Shown here: piece after piece, positions 55,592 through 64,000 of the stretch | How the letters are laid out: each line of letters opens with the position of its first letter | Numbering within the stretch: the first letter of the stretch is position 1 | Origin: a virus | IMG/VR virus record: IMGVR_UViG_3300034101_003479 | Location: 1 to 64,000 of that record | Strand: one strand, 5' to 3' | Length of the DNA stretch: 64,000 nt | The notes under the pieces: generated by a model | The model's database searches: none | Seen by the model: only the letters and a program-made list of their open reading frames with translations | What the model was told of the DNA's origin: nothing | Position numbers and translations under genes: made by a program

Positions 55592-56065
55592 TTATACCTG
55601 TACCATTGTTATTGATACATTCCAAAATGGCTGTGCGCCTCTTTTTAAAACTGTAAAGTTGCAATTTGCAAAGACTACTGTATAGGATTCGTAGTTTGCT
55701 GACTCCTGGTTGGTTCCGTCTTTTGCCAGATTTACTCTAATATTAAAAGCTGACTGACCTTCTGCGCTATTATAAAATGCTCTTAAGTCTTCTGCTCCCC
55801 AAGCTCCATCTACCGTAAATGTTCTATATGATGGTAGCATATCCCAAGATAGAGTAAATGTTTTCTTATCTGCAACAAAAAATTTTCTTAGCGTTCCATT
55901 TGCCATTCTCTGTTGCTTTTCTATACGCTCATTACTTATATCAAATTGAGATCTATTATGCTCTGAGACCTTGTTGTATTTTAATGAGCCATCCCCGCCA
56001 TTAGCAGATGCGTCGTAGCCTTGAATTTGAAGAATGGATCCTCTAGGCATTTTCACTATACTCAT
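55592..56065 (-). CDS. Distal tail-like protein (157 residues)
   Basis: MSIVKMPRGSILQIQGYDAS, a beta-rich body with KTFTLSWDMLPSYRTFTVDG and a C-terminal GAQPFWNVSITMVQV. Position directly after the tape measure gene, and size, suit a Dit-type or tail terminator-type subunit. 4-base overlap with the tape measure stop. Confidence 0.68.
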   Translation of the reverse strand: MSIVKMPRGSILQIQGYDASANGGDGSLKYNKVSEHNRSQFDISNERIEKQQRMANGTLRKFFVADKKTFTLSWDMLPSYRTFTVDGAWGAEDLRAFYNSAEGQSAFNIRVNLAKDGTNQESANYESYTVVFANCNFTVLKRGAQPFWNVSITMVQV

Positions 56066-59000
56066 ACTGTTCTGCTCCTTCCAGAGGCTATTTCTCTCAT
56101 TTTCATTTCTCTATGTATTGCTCTTGCTACGTCGTTTGCATCAAGATTTGACCCATTAAGCGTAACATTTATATTATACATTGATCCGCCGCTTGTGGCT
56201 AGTCCACCATCTGCATAAGGCATTCTTGTTACTGGTCCGCCCATTGCGTATTTTTTATTATTAAATGCATTAAATGTTTGAACACCATATTTTTTAACAG
56301 AGTCTGCGTTTATTACATATTCTCCATTTGAAAGCATAGCTGGGATGGAGTCAGATGTCGCTGTGCCAGCTCCTGAGATGTACCCGCCAAGCGCCTTATT
56401 AACAACCTGAACTTGTCCAGATCTATCTACGTTTCCAGAAATTTTATATTCTTTTCCATCTATTGTAATTACAGTTCCAGGCGTCAATTTAAATCCAGCT
56501 GCTGTTACTTCCTGTGCTGAGACGCTTTTAGTTACAATTGCTCCCCTGCTAGTATAACTTGTACTTGTATTAAGCTTAATGTCCTGTCCTGGGTTAAACT
56601 TTGTTTTAGTAAAGAATTTAAGTAGTGCAGCATCATTTGTTTTCAACTCTTTATTTTGATTTATTACGTCTGCAAATGCAGATTTACCAATTCCTTCTAT
56701 ACCAAATGATCCTGGTCTTAGTCCGTCCTTGAAGGGTATATTCGGACCAACGCCACCAATTGCATTTGCTTCTTTAGTAAAGCCAAGTTTTCTTAATTGA
56801 GTTTGCAGATTTGCTACTTCTTTATAATTAACATCTCCATTTGCAGCATTTAATGTTGTAGATACCAAATTATTTAATGTTATTTGTAGGTCTGCAGCTT
56901 TCTTCAAGGAGGCATCTGCTGCAGCGGTGGCTTTTTCAACTGCCTTTTGAGATCCTTCTATCTTCTTTTGTAGGCCCTCAATAATTAGCTCTTGTGCCTT
57001 TACGTCGGCTTCTTCTTTATCTCTGATGGCTTCTACGGCAAGATCTTTTTGTCTAGATGAGTTTAGTAATTTAATATCTATCTGTGACTGCGCTGCTCCT
57101 GCCATATCCCCAGAAGCAAGTTTTTCTTGGTACTGAATCTGTAGCTTTTGGATTTGAAGGTTATAGTCTTCTGCGTCATTCTGTCTATTTAATGCTTCTA
57201 CCTTAGCGTCTGCTTGCTCTTTTATTTGATCAATTATCTTTTGATGTTTTTTAATTTGAGCATCTAAATCTTTTTGAACATTCTGTTGTGTCTTTATTGC
57301 TTTCTGTGACGTACCAGCTTCAGTTAATCTTTTTATTTCATCAGATATGCCTTTAAATTTCCCGCCAATTAAATTTTGAGTTGCAAGGTTTACTGCCTTC
57401 GCTGCAAGTCCTGCCATTTCTGAATTCATAGACTTAAGATCAATATCTATACCGCTTAAATACAATTTCATTTTTGCATACGCACCAGCAACCGTGTCTG
57501 CCTCATTAACAATAAGACCCATTATTGCATTTTGCTTAGACAAAGCCTCTACTCCTTGTTTTTCTAATTGAAGATTTCCAAGACGTGTTCCGCTAATTGA
57601 TTTTAATGTTTCATCAAATGCCTCTCCACTTGTCACCAATTGACCTTGAGCATTTTTTGTTCCAACAAGAGCCTTTTCAGCTTCTTGCAAAGATGTTATG
57701 ACTGTATCAAATGATATCGCTAATTGATCAGTATTTCCTTCTTTTAATAAAGCATTAAACACCTTAACCGATTGAATTGCAGCTGTTGACTTATCCTTAA
57801 TGCTAGCAAATCCCTCATTGGCTATTGCTTGTACTGCTAGGTTTGCTTTATTAGAAACAGAAACCATTGCGTATATCTTTTTGGTTGCTTCTTCTGCACT
57901 CATTCCGCCTGCAACAAATTGTGCCTTTAACTGCTGTGCTTTTATTATAACTTCTTTAGGGCTTGCCTTATCAAACATCTTTACATAGTCTGGGAAGTCC
58001 TTGCGTACTGTTTCTTTTAACTCTGACAGCTGCTTAATTGTTAAGTTTAGTCCAGCCACACCAGAATTTTGTGTTGCAGCATAGAACTCTTCTATTTTTG
58101 CTTTAGTTAATTTTGTTTGGTCAGCAAAGTCTTTCATTTGCTCTGTCAATGAATTGTATTTAATGCCAAGCCTTTGTGCAGACTCTTCTGTAGGGCCAAA
58201 TGCTAAATTAATTATCTTACGATGTTCATTAATTTTATCGTTAACAGTTTTAACGGCTGCGCCTACAGCTAATACAGCTCCAAGCAATTTAACTGGGCCT
58301 GGTAGCAATGTTACAGCTTTTATTGCGTTCTTAAATCTATCTAGTTTTGGTATAGATTCGTCTGCAGACTTTCCTGTTCGCATCATCATTGCAGGGACAG
58401 CCATAGAGCCAGCTATTCCACCAATCATTCCACCAATATCTCCGCCAACCATTGACCCTAGTGCTTGTCCGCCCATCCATCCAGCAGTTCCACCAACCAT
58501 TTGTCCAACCATGCCACCCATAGCATATTTTCTTGGTGCTGGTCCTCCTGGAATCATTCCTCCATTTTTATATCCACGCATCCACTTTTGTCTTAAAGCT
58601 ATTGATCTTGGATCTGGTGCCACGTATCTTGGGTTAGCCCAACCCTTCGCCAACTTTTGCAATGGCATATTTAAAAATGTTTTTCTTCCGTGGGCATTTA
58701 TTGAATATTTATCTGGATGTATACCTCTTGCTGCAGTGTTGTAAGGCATTCCTCCAAATGGTAAAGATGCTCCAACGTGACCTCGTTCTGCTCCAAAAAT
58801 TGATTTAAATGTTTTCCCTCTGCCAAATGCTGGAGTTGCTTTTCTTTGATCCTCTGGGTAAAGCTCTTGCATTCTTTCAAAATGTTTACCTGCCATAGAA
58901 TCTGCTGGTATTCCGCCACCAGTTGAAACAAATGGTTGTGCTACCTTTTGTCCATCAAAACCAATATTTCTTACGCTGCCCTTTAATACACCTTTATTTT

Positions 59001-62000
59001 TTGCATTTCTCTTAAATCCTAGTGAGCCAATCTCTTCTGTTAAAGAAACTCTTCTTCCTTTTGCAGCACTCATTCTGGTAACTCTTTGTAGATGCCTGTG
59101 CATTATCTTAGAAACAATTTGATCGTATTGTTTTGGAGTGATATTTCCAGACTTCATTAAAGTCTCTCTTATTTCTTTTTCCATTGGGTTTATTGCAAAC
59201 TGTAAATCTTTTGAAGAATAGCCTAGCTGTGATCCTATTTCATAAAGAATTCCGCCTGGATGTACGCCAGATCTACGCATTTGTCTAAAATCGTCTGCAA
59301 ACATTTTGCCAGGAATTGTGTTTCCAGTTGTTAATGGTGTGTCAAGATTTAAAGACTTTCTTCTTCCAGCTTGATCTGGGTGGGCCAGTATTGCATTCAT
59401 CTTGCTACCTTGCCATAACATTGTTGCTGGTAAGAATCCGCCTTCTGCATAATTGCCATCTTGATTTCCCATGCCACCGTTAATTGCTGCAAGCAGTGGC
59501 AGATTTTCTCTGGTTGCTTTTGCGTTAACTATAAACTCTCCAGCAGAAGCCATAATTGGAATTGAGTCAGATGTTCCAGTGCCTGGTCCATAAATTTTTC
59601 CACCAGCTGCAAACTTTTTAGGCATTGTGGTTTCTGTAGAATATCCACCACCCCAAGTTCGTACACCAAGACCTCTTGCTATCTTATCAATAATTCCAGA
59701 AGCTGCTCTTTTTGGTCTAAATATTTCTTTAATGTTTGACTTTCCTGTGCTGCTTACAATTGGTTGATCTACTAATGGAACTTGAGTTAGGTTGGCAGTT
59801 CTTCCAAGGCTAGTAGCAACCTGTGTGGTTGTTTGCCCCATCATTCTTTCTAACTCTGCGTTAATTGCAATAATTTTTGTGCGAGCTGCATCTACTGTTA
59901 ATTTACCTGCTTGCAACTCTGCAACAATTGCAGCAGATTGTGATGCTGCATTACTTGTCAATTTTGTCATAGCTGGAAGCAACTGTCCGAATGTGCTATT
60001 TATTTCTGCGCTAAATGTTCCTGTTCTAGCAATTTCTTTCTTTAAATCTGCAACTTCTTTCTTGGACATCATAGATAGTGTTCCCATTAATGCATGCCAC
60101 TTGGCAGCTTCTCCAGCAACAATACCAGTTGAAACTCCCTTAGATGTCGTTAGACCTTCAATTCTTGGAAGATCTCCATCCATAAATACTTGTGGCACCG
60201 CTCCTATTTTTTGGTTTAATGGAATTGGTGCTGGTGTGAATGAGTGTATAGTTTGTGAATCTCTTTGTCCTTGAGTCATTAATGATCTTGGATTGTGGTG
60301 AGCCGCTGCTCTTGTTCCCTGCGCTCCAATTAGTGGGTGAGATGAATTAACGCCTCTTCCTGCTGCATCCATAACTATAGTTCCACCGCTTGAAACAACT
60401 GGGTTCACCGATATAGCAGCGGACATTGCTTTTTGTTCTAGGTTTGCAAACTCGGCAGCTAGTGTTGCTATTGATTGCTTTAATACTGATGCTGCCTTTG
60501 CATCGCTATAAAATGTTTGCTCTACTAAATTTCCTGCTTTTTGTGCAGCTAAAATTTCTGGTGTGAGTAGCTTCCAGCCTTCTCCACCTTTAAATAATGC
60601 TCTAAAGTGAGAAGCACCTTTTATTATATATCCAAAAAAGTTTCCAAGAACACCAGTTAACATAATTAATGGTCCAGCTGCTGCTGTTATCATACCCAAA
60701 AATCCAAGTGCTTGTTTAATTGGATTTGGAAGAGATTGTACAAAGTTAAGTATTCCATTTACAAATTGAATTAAAGTGGTATTGATCTTTAGGAACTGCT
60801 CTCCAATTCCAGCAAGATCTGCTTTTAATCCCTCTACCGCTCTTTTATATTTACCAGAAGCTGACTCTGTAACCTGAGCTAATTCTCGACCAGCTAAATC
60901 TGTTAACTCTTCTGAGCTGGCTTTCATTAGATCCATTACTTGAAGCGTTTGGCTACCTTGTTTTCCAAGATTTTCAAAAAGAGCATTCATTCTAGCAAAC
61001 TGGAACTTACCAAATAGTTGCTCTAAAGCCTGTTGCTTTTGTAGTGGGTTTAAGGTTTCTAAAGCAGACTGTAAATCTAAAATTGTTGCTGTAGTGTCGC
61101 CAGCATTTCTTTGAACAATATCTGTTAATGAAATACCAAATCCTTCAAACATTCCTTTTGCAACCTTTGTTGGATTAATTAAAGAAGCTAGACCAGATTT
61201 TAATGCGTTTGCACCTTCTGATGCGTTAATTCCACCTTCTCTCATTGCGGTTAAATAAAGAGCAAGATCTTTTACGTCTCCGCCAAGACCCTTAACAATT
61301 GGACCTGCTTTTGGAATTGCTTCTACTAAGTCATTTAGTGTTGTAGAGGTTTGGTTTTCTACTGCGTTTAAAAAGTTAATTGATTGAGATAGTTCTTCTG
61401 TATTTTGTTTAAATGCTGTTTGTATTGCAAGAGTTGCTTTCATTGCATCTTGTCTGTCAACTTCACCAAGCACTGCAAGTCTTGTTGTTTCTCTAATTGA
61501 ACCAAGAAGTTCATTGCCTTGTTTTCCAGTTGCTGCGATATCTGCTGCAAGTGCAATAGTTTCTGAGAAAGATGATCCATAAGATCTGGCAAGGTCTGCT
61601 GCGGTGTCGCTTACATCTTTTCGTACTTTACCAAGCTCTTGTGTTGAAACGGCAGACAGTCCGCCGTAAACCTTTGTTAATCTAACTAATTGTTGATCTG
61701 CTTCTTTAAATGCATCAGCTGCAGCTTTACCAAATGCTGCCAGTGGAACTGTTAATCCTACTGTTAACTGACGACCCGCCCACTGTGTGTTTTTACCCCA
61801 GTTAATTAATTGATTTGCACCCTCTTGAATGACCTTATTCATGATCATTAATTCTTGCTTTGCAATAGCAGTTTTATTCTTTACTAGATCAAGACCTCTT
61901 GGGATATGCACATTGTATTGCATTAATCCTTCGGCATTTCTTCCTAAAGGCTGTAGTATAGAGTTTTGTAATTGTACTTGCTGTTTTGCTAAATCTCTTA

Positions 62001-62322
62001 TTAGTCCGCCATTTGTTTTAACATGTTGGCTGTATGTTTGGAAAAATTTTCCAAGTTTTAATTGACCTCTGTCTAGCTGATTTCCAAATTTATCAACATC
62101 AGAAGTTAAGCTTACAAAATGGGTAGAGAATTGACCAGTGCTTCTCATTGTTTCAGCAAATGATCTATTCATTACAGCAACTTGTGCTGCTAATGTTTTG
62201 TTAGTAGTTTGAAGCTTTTCTTGTAGGCCAGTTAATGCTGAAGATACCTTATTAAGATCTGTAATAAGATTTGAAAAATCAGATTTAGCAACTATATTGG
62301 TTACTATTTGTTCTTCAGCCAT
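56062..62322 (-). CDS. Tape measure protein
   Basis: 2086 residues, the longest gene. N-terminal coiled coils and TP901-type core (KVYGGLSAVSTQELGKVRKD; AAGPLIMLTGVLGNFFGYI), Ala/Gly-rich membrane-active stretches (MVGQMVGGTAGWMGGQALGS), and two GTGTSDSIPIMASAGEFIVN / GTATSDSIPAMLSNGEYVIN motifs common in tape measures. The length sets the tail length; at about 0.15 nm per residue it would give roughly 300 nm. ATG follows AAGGAG at a long 15-base spacing. Confidence 0.95.
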   Translation of the reverse strand: MAEEQIVTNIVAKSDFSNLITDLNKVSSALTGLQEKLQTTNKTLAAQVAVMNRSFAETMRSTGQFSTHFVSLTSDVDKFGNQLDRGQLKLGKFFQTYSQHVKTNGGLIRDLAKQQVQLQNSILQPLGRNAEGLMQYNVHIPRGLDLVKNKTAIAKQELMIMNKVIQEGANQLINWGKNTQWAGRQLTVGLTVPLAAFGKAAADAFKEADQQLVRLTKVYGGLSAVSTQELGKVRKDVSDTAADLARSYGSSFSETIALAADIAATGKQGNELLGSIRETTRLAVLGEVDRQDAMKATLAIQTAFKQNTEELSQSINFLNAVENQTSTTLNDLVEAIPKAGPIVKGLGGDVKDLALYLTAMREGGINASEGANALKSGLASLINPTKVAKGMFEGFGISLTDIVQRNAGDTTATILDLQSALETLNPLQKQQALEQLFGKFQFARMNALFENLGKQGSQTLQVMDLMKASSEELTDLAGRELAQVTESASGKYKRAVEGLKADLAGIGEQFLKINTTLIQFVNGILNFVQSLPNPIKQALGFLGMITAAAGPLIMLTGVLGNFFGYIIKGASHFRALFKGGEGWKLLTPEILAAQKAGNLVEQTFYSDAKAASVLKQSIATLAAEFANLEQKAMSAAISVNPVVSSGGTIVMDAAGRGVNSSHPLIGAQGTRAAAHHNPRSLMTQGQRDSQTIHSFTPAPIPLNQKIGAVPQVFMDGDLPRIEGLTTSKGVSTGIVAGEAAKWHALMGTLSMMSKKEVADLKKEIARTGTFSAEINSTFGQLLPAMTKLTSNAASQSAAIVAELQAGKLTVDAARTKIIAINAELERMMGQTTTQVATSLGRTANLTQVPLVDQPIVSSTGKSNIKEIFRPKRAASGIIDKIARGLGVRTWGGGYSTETTMPKKFAAGGKIYGPGTGTSDSIPIMASAGEFIVNAKATRENLPLLAAINGGMGNQDGNYAEGGFLPATMLWQGSKMNAILAHPDQAGRRKSLNLDTPLTTGNTIPGKMFADDFRQMRRSGVHPGGILYEIGSQLGYSSKDLQFAINPMEKEIRETLMKSGNITPKQYDQIVSKIMHRHLQRVTRMSAAKGRRVSLTEEIGSLGFKRNAKNKGVLKGSVRNIGFDGQKVAQPFVSTGGGIPADSMAGKHFERMQELYPEDQRKATPAFGRGKTFKSIFGAERGHVGASLPFGGMPYNTAARGIHPDKYSINAHGRKTFLNMPLQKLAKGWANPRYVAPDPRSIALRQKWMRGYKNGGMIPGGPAPRKYAMGGMVGQMVGGTAGWMGGQALGSMVGGDIGGMIGGIAGSMAVPAMMMRTGKSADESIPKLDRFKNAIKAVTLLPGPVKLLGAVLAVGAAVKTVNDKINEHRKIINLAFGPTEESAQRLGIKYNSLTEQMKDFADQTKLTKAKIEEFYAATQNSGVAGLNLTIKQLSELKETVRKDFPDYVKMFDKASPKEVIIKAQQLKAQFVAGGMSAEEATKKIYAMVSVSNKANLAVQAIANEGFASIKDKSTAAIQSVKVFNALLKEGNTDQLAISFDTVITSLQEAEKALVGTKNAQGQLVTSGEAFDETLKSISGTRLGNLQLEKQGVEALSKQNAIMGLIVNEADTVAGAYAKMKLYLSGIDIDLKSMNSEMAGLAAKAVNLATQNLIGGKFKGISDEIKRLTEAGTSQKAIKTQQNVQKDLDAQIKKHQKIIDQIKEQADAKVEALNRQNDAEDYNLQIQKLQIQYQEKLASGDMAGAAQSQIDIKLLNSSRQKDLAVEAIRDKEEADVKAQELIIEGLQKKIEGSQKAVEKATAAADASLKKAADLQITLNNLVSTTLNAANGDVNYKEVANLQTQLRKLGFTKEANAIGGVGPNIPFKDGLRPGSFGIEGIGKSAFADVINQNKELKTNDAALLKFFTKTKFNPGQDIKLNTSTSYTSRGAIVTKSVSAQEVTAAGFKLTPGTVITIDGKEYKISGNVDRSGQVQVVNKALGGYISGAGTATSDSIPAMLSNGEYVINADSVKKYGVQTFNAFNNKKYAMGGPVTRMPYADGGLATSGGSMYNINVTLNGSNLDANDVARAIHREMKMREIASGRSRTV

Positions 62323-62332
62323 TAACTATATT

Positions 62333-62695
62333 CTACTCCTTTGAGTATCCTAAACCAGCTCCAATACCAAATCCTTGCTGTGCTGCAAGTGGGCCTTGTA
62401 AAGAAACAACATCGTCTGCTGATGCGTTTATTCCTAGAGCCCTTCTTTGTATATCTTCGAAGGTAGGACCTTCTTTTTTTTCTTCTGTGCCTAGATCTAC
62501 ACCCTGTAAAGAAGCTAAAAATTTTCTTTTTTCTTCTTCTGTTTTTTGCATAGACTTAAACGTTTGAATTAACTCTGGCATTGAAAGGCTTTCTTCTAGT
62601 TCTTCGTAATTTTTCCAATTACCTAAAAGAAAAACTTCCCCAAGCAAAGCGGCTAAATCTAGTTCTGGCCAGCCAGAACCGCTGCCGCTAGAAGG
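62333..62695 (-). CDS. Tail assembly chaperone, -1 frame extension (gpT-like)
   Basis: Read as the -1 frameshift extension of the upstream chaperone: from the CCCAAAC site the frame continues PKPSSGSGWPELDLAALLGE and on to KNYEELEESLSMPELIQTF. The fused product is 219 residues (99 codons of the first frame plus 120). The stand-alone frame (62333..62647) lacks a good start. Such G/GT pairs load the tape measure for tail assembly; the tape measure gene follows directly. Confidence 0.82.
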   Translation of the reverse strand, partial: PSSGSGSGWPELDLAALLGEVFLLGNWKNYEELEESLSMPELIQTFKSMQKTEEEKRKFLASLQGVDLGTEEKKEGPTFEDIQRRALGINASADDVVSLQGPLAAQQGFGIGAGLGYSKE

Positions 62696-62991
62696 TTTGG
62701 GTCGTCAAGTTTAATTCCTCCGCAAACATCAAGAATGCGGTTAATTGTTGGCATGTCTAAAGCATCTTCTAATGCATCTTTATCTGCTACCAAGTCTGGC
62801 AACTGTGACTGTATTGCAATTCCGCATGCGTTAATTAGAATTGTTAATGTTTCGTCTTCATTTTCTGCTGACTGTGTCTTTTGAATTTCTGCCATGAATA
62901 AGCGTAGCGCCTTAATGCTTAATGGCTTAAGCTTAACCTTTGAACCATTTTGTAGTTCAATTTCTTCTACATTGTATACTGTTGTAGCCAA
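62659..62991 (-). CDS. Tail assembly chaperone (gpG-like)
   Basis: 110 residues, TTG start at 62991 behind AGGAGG. Starts MATTVYNVEEIELQNGSKVK; KLKPLSIKALRLFMAEIQK and LILD-like helices fit the tail chaperone pattern. The codons CCA AAC near its end form the slippery heptamer C-CCA-AAC. It precedes the tape measure gene, as in lambda-like phages. Confidence 0.85.
   Translation of the reverse strand: MATTVYNVEEIELQNGSKVKLKPLSIKALRLFMAEIQKTQSAENEDETLTILINACGIAIQSQLPDLVADKDALEDALDMPTINRILDVCGGIKLDDPNLLAAAVLAGQN
62695..62701 (-). other. -1 ribosomal frameshift site (CCCAAAC)
   Basis: X-XXY-YYZ heptamer in frame (GAC CCA AAC). Slipping back one base opens the 121-codon extension that continues into the gpT-like frame without stop. 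No downstream pseudoknot was checked. Confidence 0.85.
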
Positions 62992-63017
62992 TTTATCCTC
63001 CTAGGATCGTCTTAATT

Positions 63018-63046
63018 ATTATAACATATAGATATTATCACTACAA
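63018..63046 (-). promoter_or_regulatory. Promoter TTGTAG-N17-(TGT)TATAAT
   Basis: -10 TATAAT (63018..63023) with TG extension and TTGTAG (63041..63046) 17 bp upstream; leader about 20 bases with AGGAGG. It restarts transcription after the terminator for chaperone and tape measure genes. Confidence 0.72.
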
Positions 63047-63071
63047 ATGAAAAGCCCCCATTTCTGGGGGC
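63047..63071 (-). terminator. Rho-independent terminator after major tail gene
   Basis: 7-bp GCCCCCA/TGGGGGC stem with GAAA loop (63054..63071), followed by UUUUCAUUU. Limits readthrough so the major tail protein can be made in excess of downstream proteins. Confidence 0.9.
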
Positions 63072-63093
63072 CTTTCTAATTTAATAAATTAAA

Positions 63094-63804
63094 TTATGCT
63101 GTCCATGTACGGTCAATGATCTTACCGTATTCTGAACCGCTGTAAGATGCGTCTGGGAGCAGACGGAATGTTACAGGGAATGTTGTTGCTGTTGTACGAG
63201 CCAAAGAGAACTGTGACTGTTGAACAGAAAGAACACGACGTGCATAGTATACACGCTCTGAATTTGGTGAGCTTGTGGTTGGAGCTTGTCCAACTGCAAT
63301 TAATTGACGCTCTGTTGGAGCTTCACCTAGTGCTCCACCTGCTAGACCAAGAACTCCTGAATCTAGTGTTGCCTTCTTCTGTCCAAATACAACTAGAGTA
63401 TTTTCTAGTGTACCTTCTGACATTTCTGTTGCAATCATAACTTCCATTGCAGACTTGAACAGCTTAGCTGTATCAAGTAGCTGATCTACAGTTACTGAGT
63501 CGTATGTTGGGTTATAAGTGATCTGAAGACCGTTATTTGTAAAACCTACGTTACGATAAGCTGCTGCAGTCTCTCCACCATCTGCTGTGTCGAGTGAGTT
63601 TAATGTTGTTGTGTATGATGCTGATGCGGAATATGCTGGGACCTTTGTAGATGGTTTTGTTGAACCAGCTACTGCAGTTCCTGTTTTAGCGATTCCTGGC
63701 TCCATGTTTGCTGCGTATCCTGGTACTGTTGAGTCGTCTACTGTAAGAAACAGTGGGGACGCACCAACAAGAATATTTTTAGCATTACCTTGTACTTGTG
63801 CCAT
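63094..63804 (-). CDS. Major tail protein
   Basis: 236 residues starting MAQVQGNAKNILVGASPLFL; rich in A, T and V with a beta-sandwich-like pattern (PAYSASASYTTTLNSLD; GLQITYNPTYDSVTVDQLL; VFGQKKATLDSGVLG). Strong AGGAGG site and a terminator of its own, as expected for the abundant tail tube subunit. Position just before the tail chaperones matches siphovirus order. No direct motif proof. Confidence 0.82.
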   Translation of the reverse strand: MAQVQGNAKNILVGASPLFLTVDDSTVPGYAANMEPGIAKTGTAVAGSTKPSTKVPAYSASASYTTTLNSLDTADGGETAAAYRNVGFTNNGLQITYNPTYDSVTVDQLLDTAKLFKSAMEVMIATEMSEGTLENTLVVFGQKKATLDSGVLGLAGGALGEAPTERQLIAVGQAPTTSSPNSERVYYARRVLSVQQSQFSLARTTATTFPVTFRLLPDASYSGSEYGKIIDRTWTA

Positions 63805-63914
63805 GTGTTTACTACCTCCTGTGTTTTAAACTATATATATATATTTTAATACCAAAGCTGGCTAGGCTTCTTTCCTCTTATCCAATGATACGGGATATTG
63901 GGCTATAAAGCAAT
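63805..63914 (-). other. Intergenic leader of major tail gene
   Basis: 110 bases with the AGGAGG site of the tail gene, an AT-repeat (TATATATATATA) and no convincing promoter. An open stretch (HWIRGKKPSQLWY) is present without a start codon, in the frame of the upstream gene after two TAG codons. Confidence 0.4.
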
Positions 63915-64000
63915 CTAAACGAATCTGCCGTTTTGGTCTGTTATTCTTGAATACTTAACCTCTAGCGTAATATCAGAGGACAGGAATCCCTGTATTTCTT
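63915..64000 (-). CDS. C-terminal end of a head-tail connector-like gene (partial)
   Basis: Only the last 27 codons lie in the window, ending SDITLEVKYSRITDQNGRFV and TAG at 63915. The gene precedes the major tail protein gene, where tail completion or connector proteins usually sit. Function inferred from position only. Confidence 0.6.
   Translation of the reverse strand, partial: EIQGFLSSDITLEVKYSRITDQNGRFV

Noticed and set aside
58154-58744. Plus-strand 196-codon frame
   Set aside because: Lies fully inside the tape measure gene, Pro/Ile-rich mirror of its Gly-rich part, with no ribosome site.
63805-63914. Stop-codon readthrough giving a HWIRGKKPSQLWY extension of the connector-like gene
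   Set aside because: Two in-frame TAG codons intervene and other genes here end in TAG, so recoding is unlikely; a start codon is also lacking.
1-64000. Prophage signs: integrase, excisionase, repressor, attachment site
   Set aside because: No tyrosine or serine recombinase or CI-like repressor seen; the tRNA genes lack a neighbouring integrase. A lytic phage is more likely, though genes outside the window are unseen.

Overview
The window reads as part of the genome of an AT-rich tailed phage (siphovirus-like) of an actinobacterium. A WhiB-type Fe-S regulator (10393..10704) and many -10 boxes placed so close to start codons that the mRNAs should be leaderless both fit an actinobacterial host. 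The low G+C (by eye well under 40%) would suit a low-GC lineage such as freshwater Nanopelagicales, but that is inference. Every gene I accept is on the minus strand, so transcription runs from high to low coordinates. Genes are cut at both window ends. No integrase, repressor, portal or major capsid gene is visible; head genes probably lie beyond 64000.

In transcription order: 64000 to 43400 is the virion module. It holds the end of a head-tail connector-like gene, the major tail protein with a terminator, and two tail assembly chaperone frames joined by a CCCAAAC -1 slippery site. A 2086-residue tape measure, six tail or baseplate proteins and a group of small coiled-coil proteins follow. 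43400..43314 is a control point with a palindrome-flanked promoter and a terminator. 43313 to 33171 is replication: metallophosphoesterase, DnaB-type helicase, DnaG-type primase, ssDNA-binding protein, tRNA-Leu, DnaE polymerase and RecA. 33184 to 25218 mixes DNA processing (RuvC-like and Cas4/RecB-like nucleases) with accessory enzymes: three 2OG-Fe(II) oxygenases, a possible cobalamin module (DUF4430-like protein, small membrane protein, PduO-type adenosyltransferase), a glycosyltransferase and a sugar nucleotidyltransferase. 25184 to 22605 is the terminase.

Below 22605 is accessory and lysis DNA. It contains an MDR oxidoreductase, a carbamoyltransferase whose end overlaps a tRNA-Met, SGNH-like proteins, a luciferase-like monooxygenase and Hsp20. 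A G+C-rich structured RNA candidate follows, ahead of an FmdB-type zinc ribbon gene. Then come a large secreted repeat protein and a lysis-like cassette (two small membrane proteins, a lipoprotein, a CHAP hydrolase). Further down are three more 2OG oxygenases, WhiB, a proteasome/HslV-like Ntn-hydrolase, a secreted subtilisin-like protease, a sulfotransferase, a methyltransferase, thioredoxin, a secreted Ig-like protein and an APS kinase-nucleotidyltransferase fusion.

Start and stop codons commonly overlap (TAATG, ATGA), implying translational coupling. Many genes under 60 codons fill the apparent gaps. The least explained signals are the RNA at 17428..17554, the repeated leaderless promoter layout in which the -35 can contain the upstream stop codon, and the enzyme sets for sulfation, cobalamin and glycan or protein hydroxylation.
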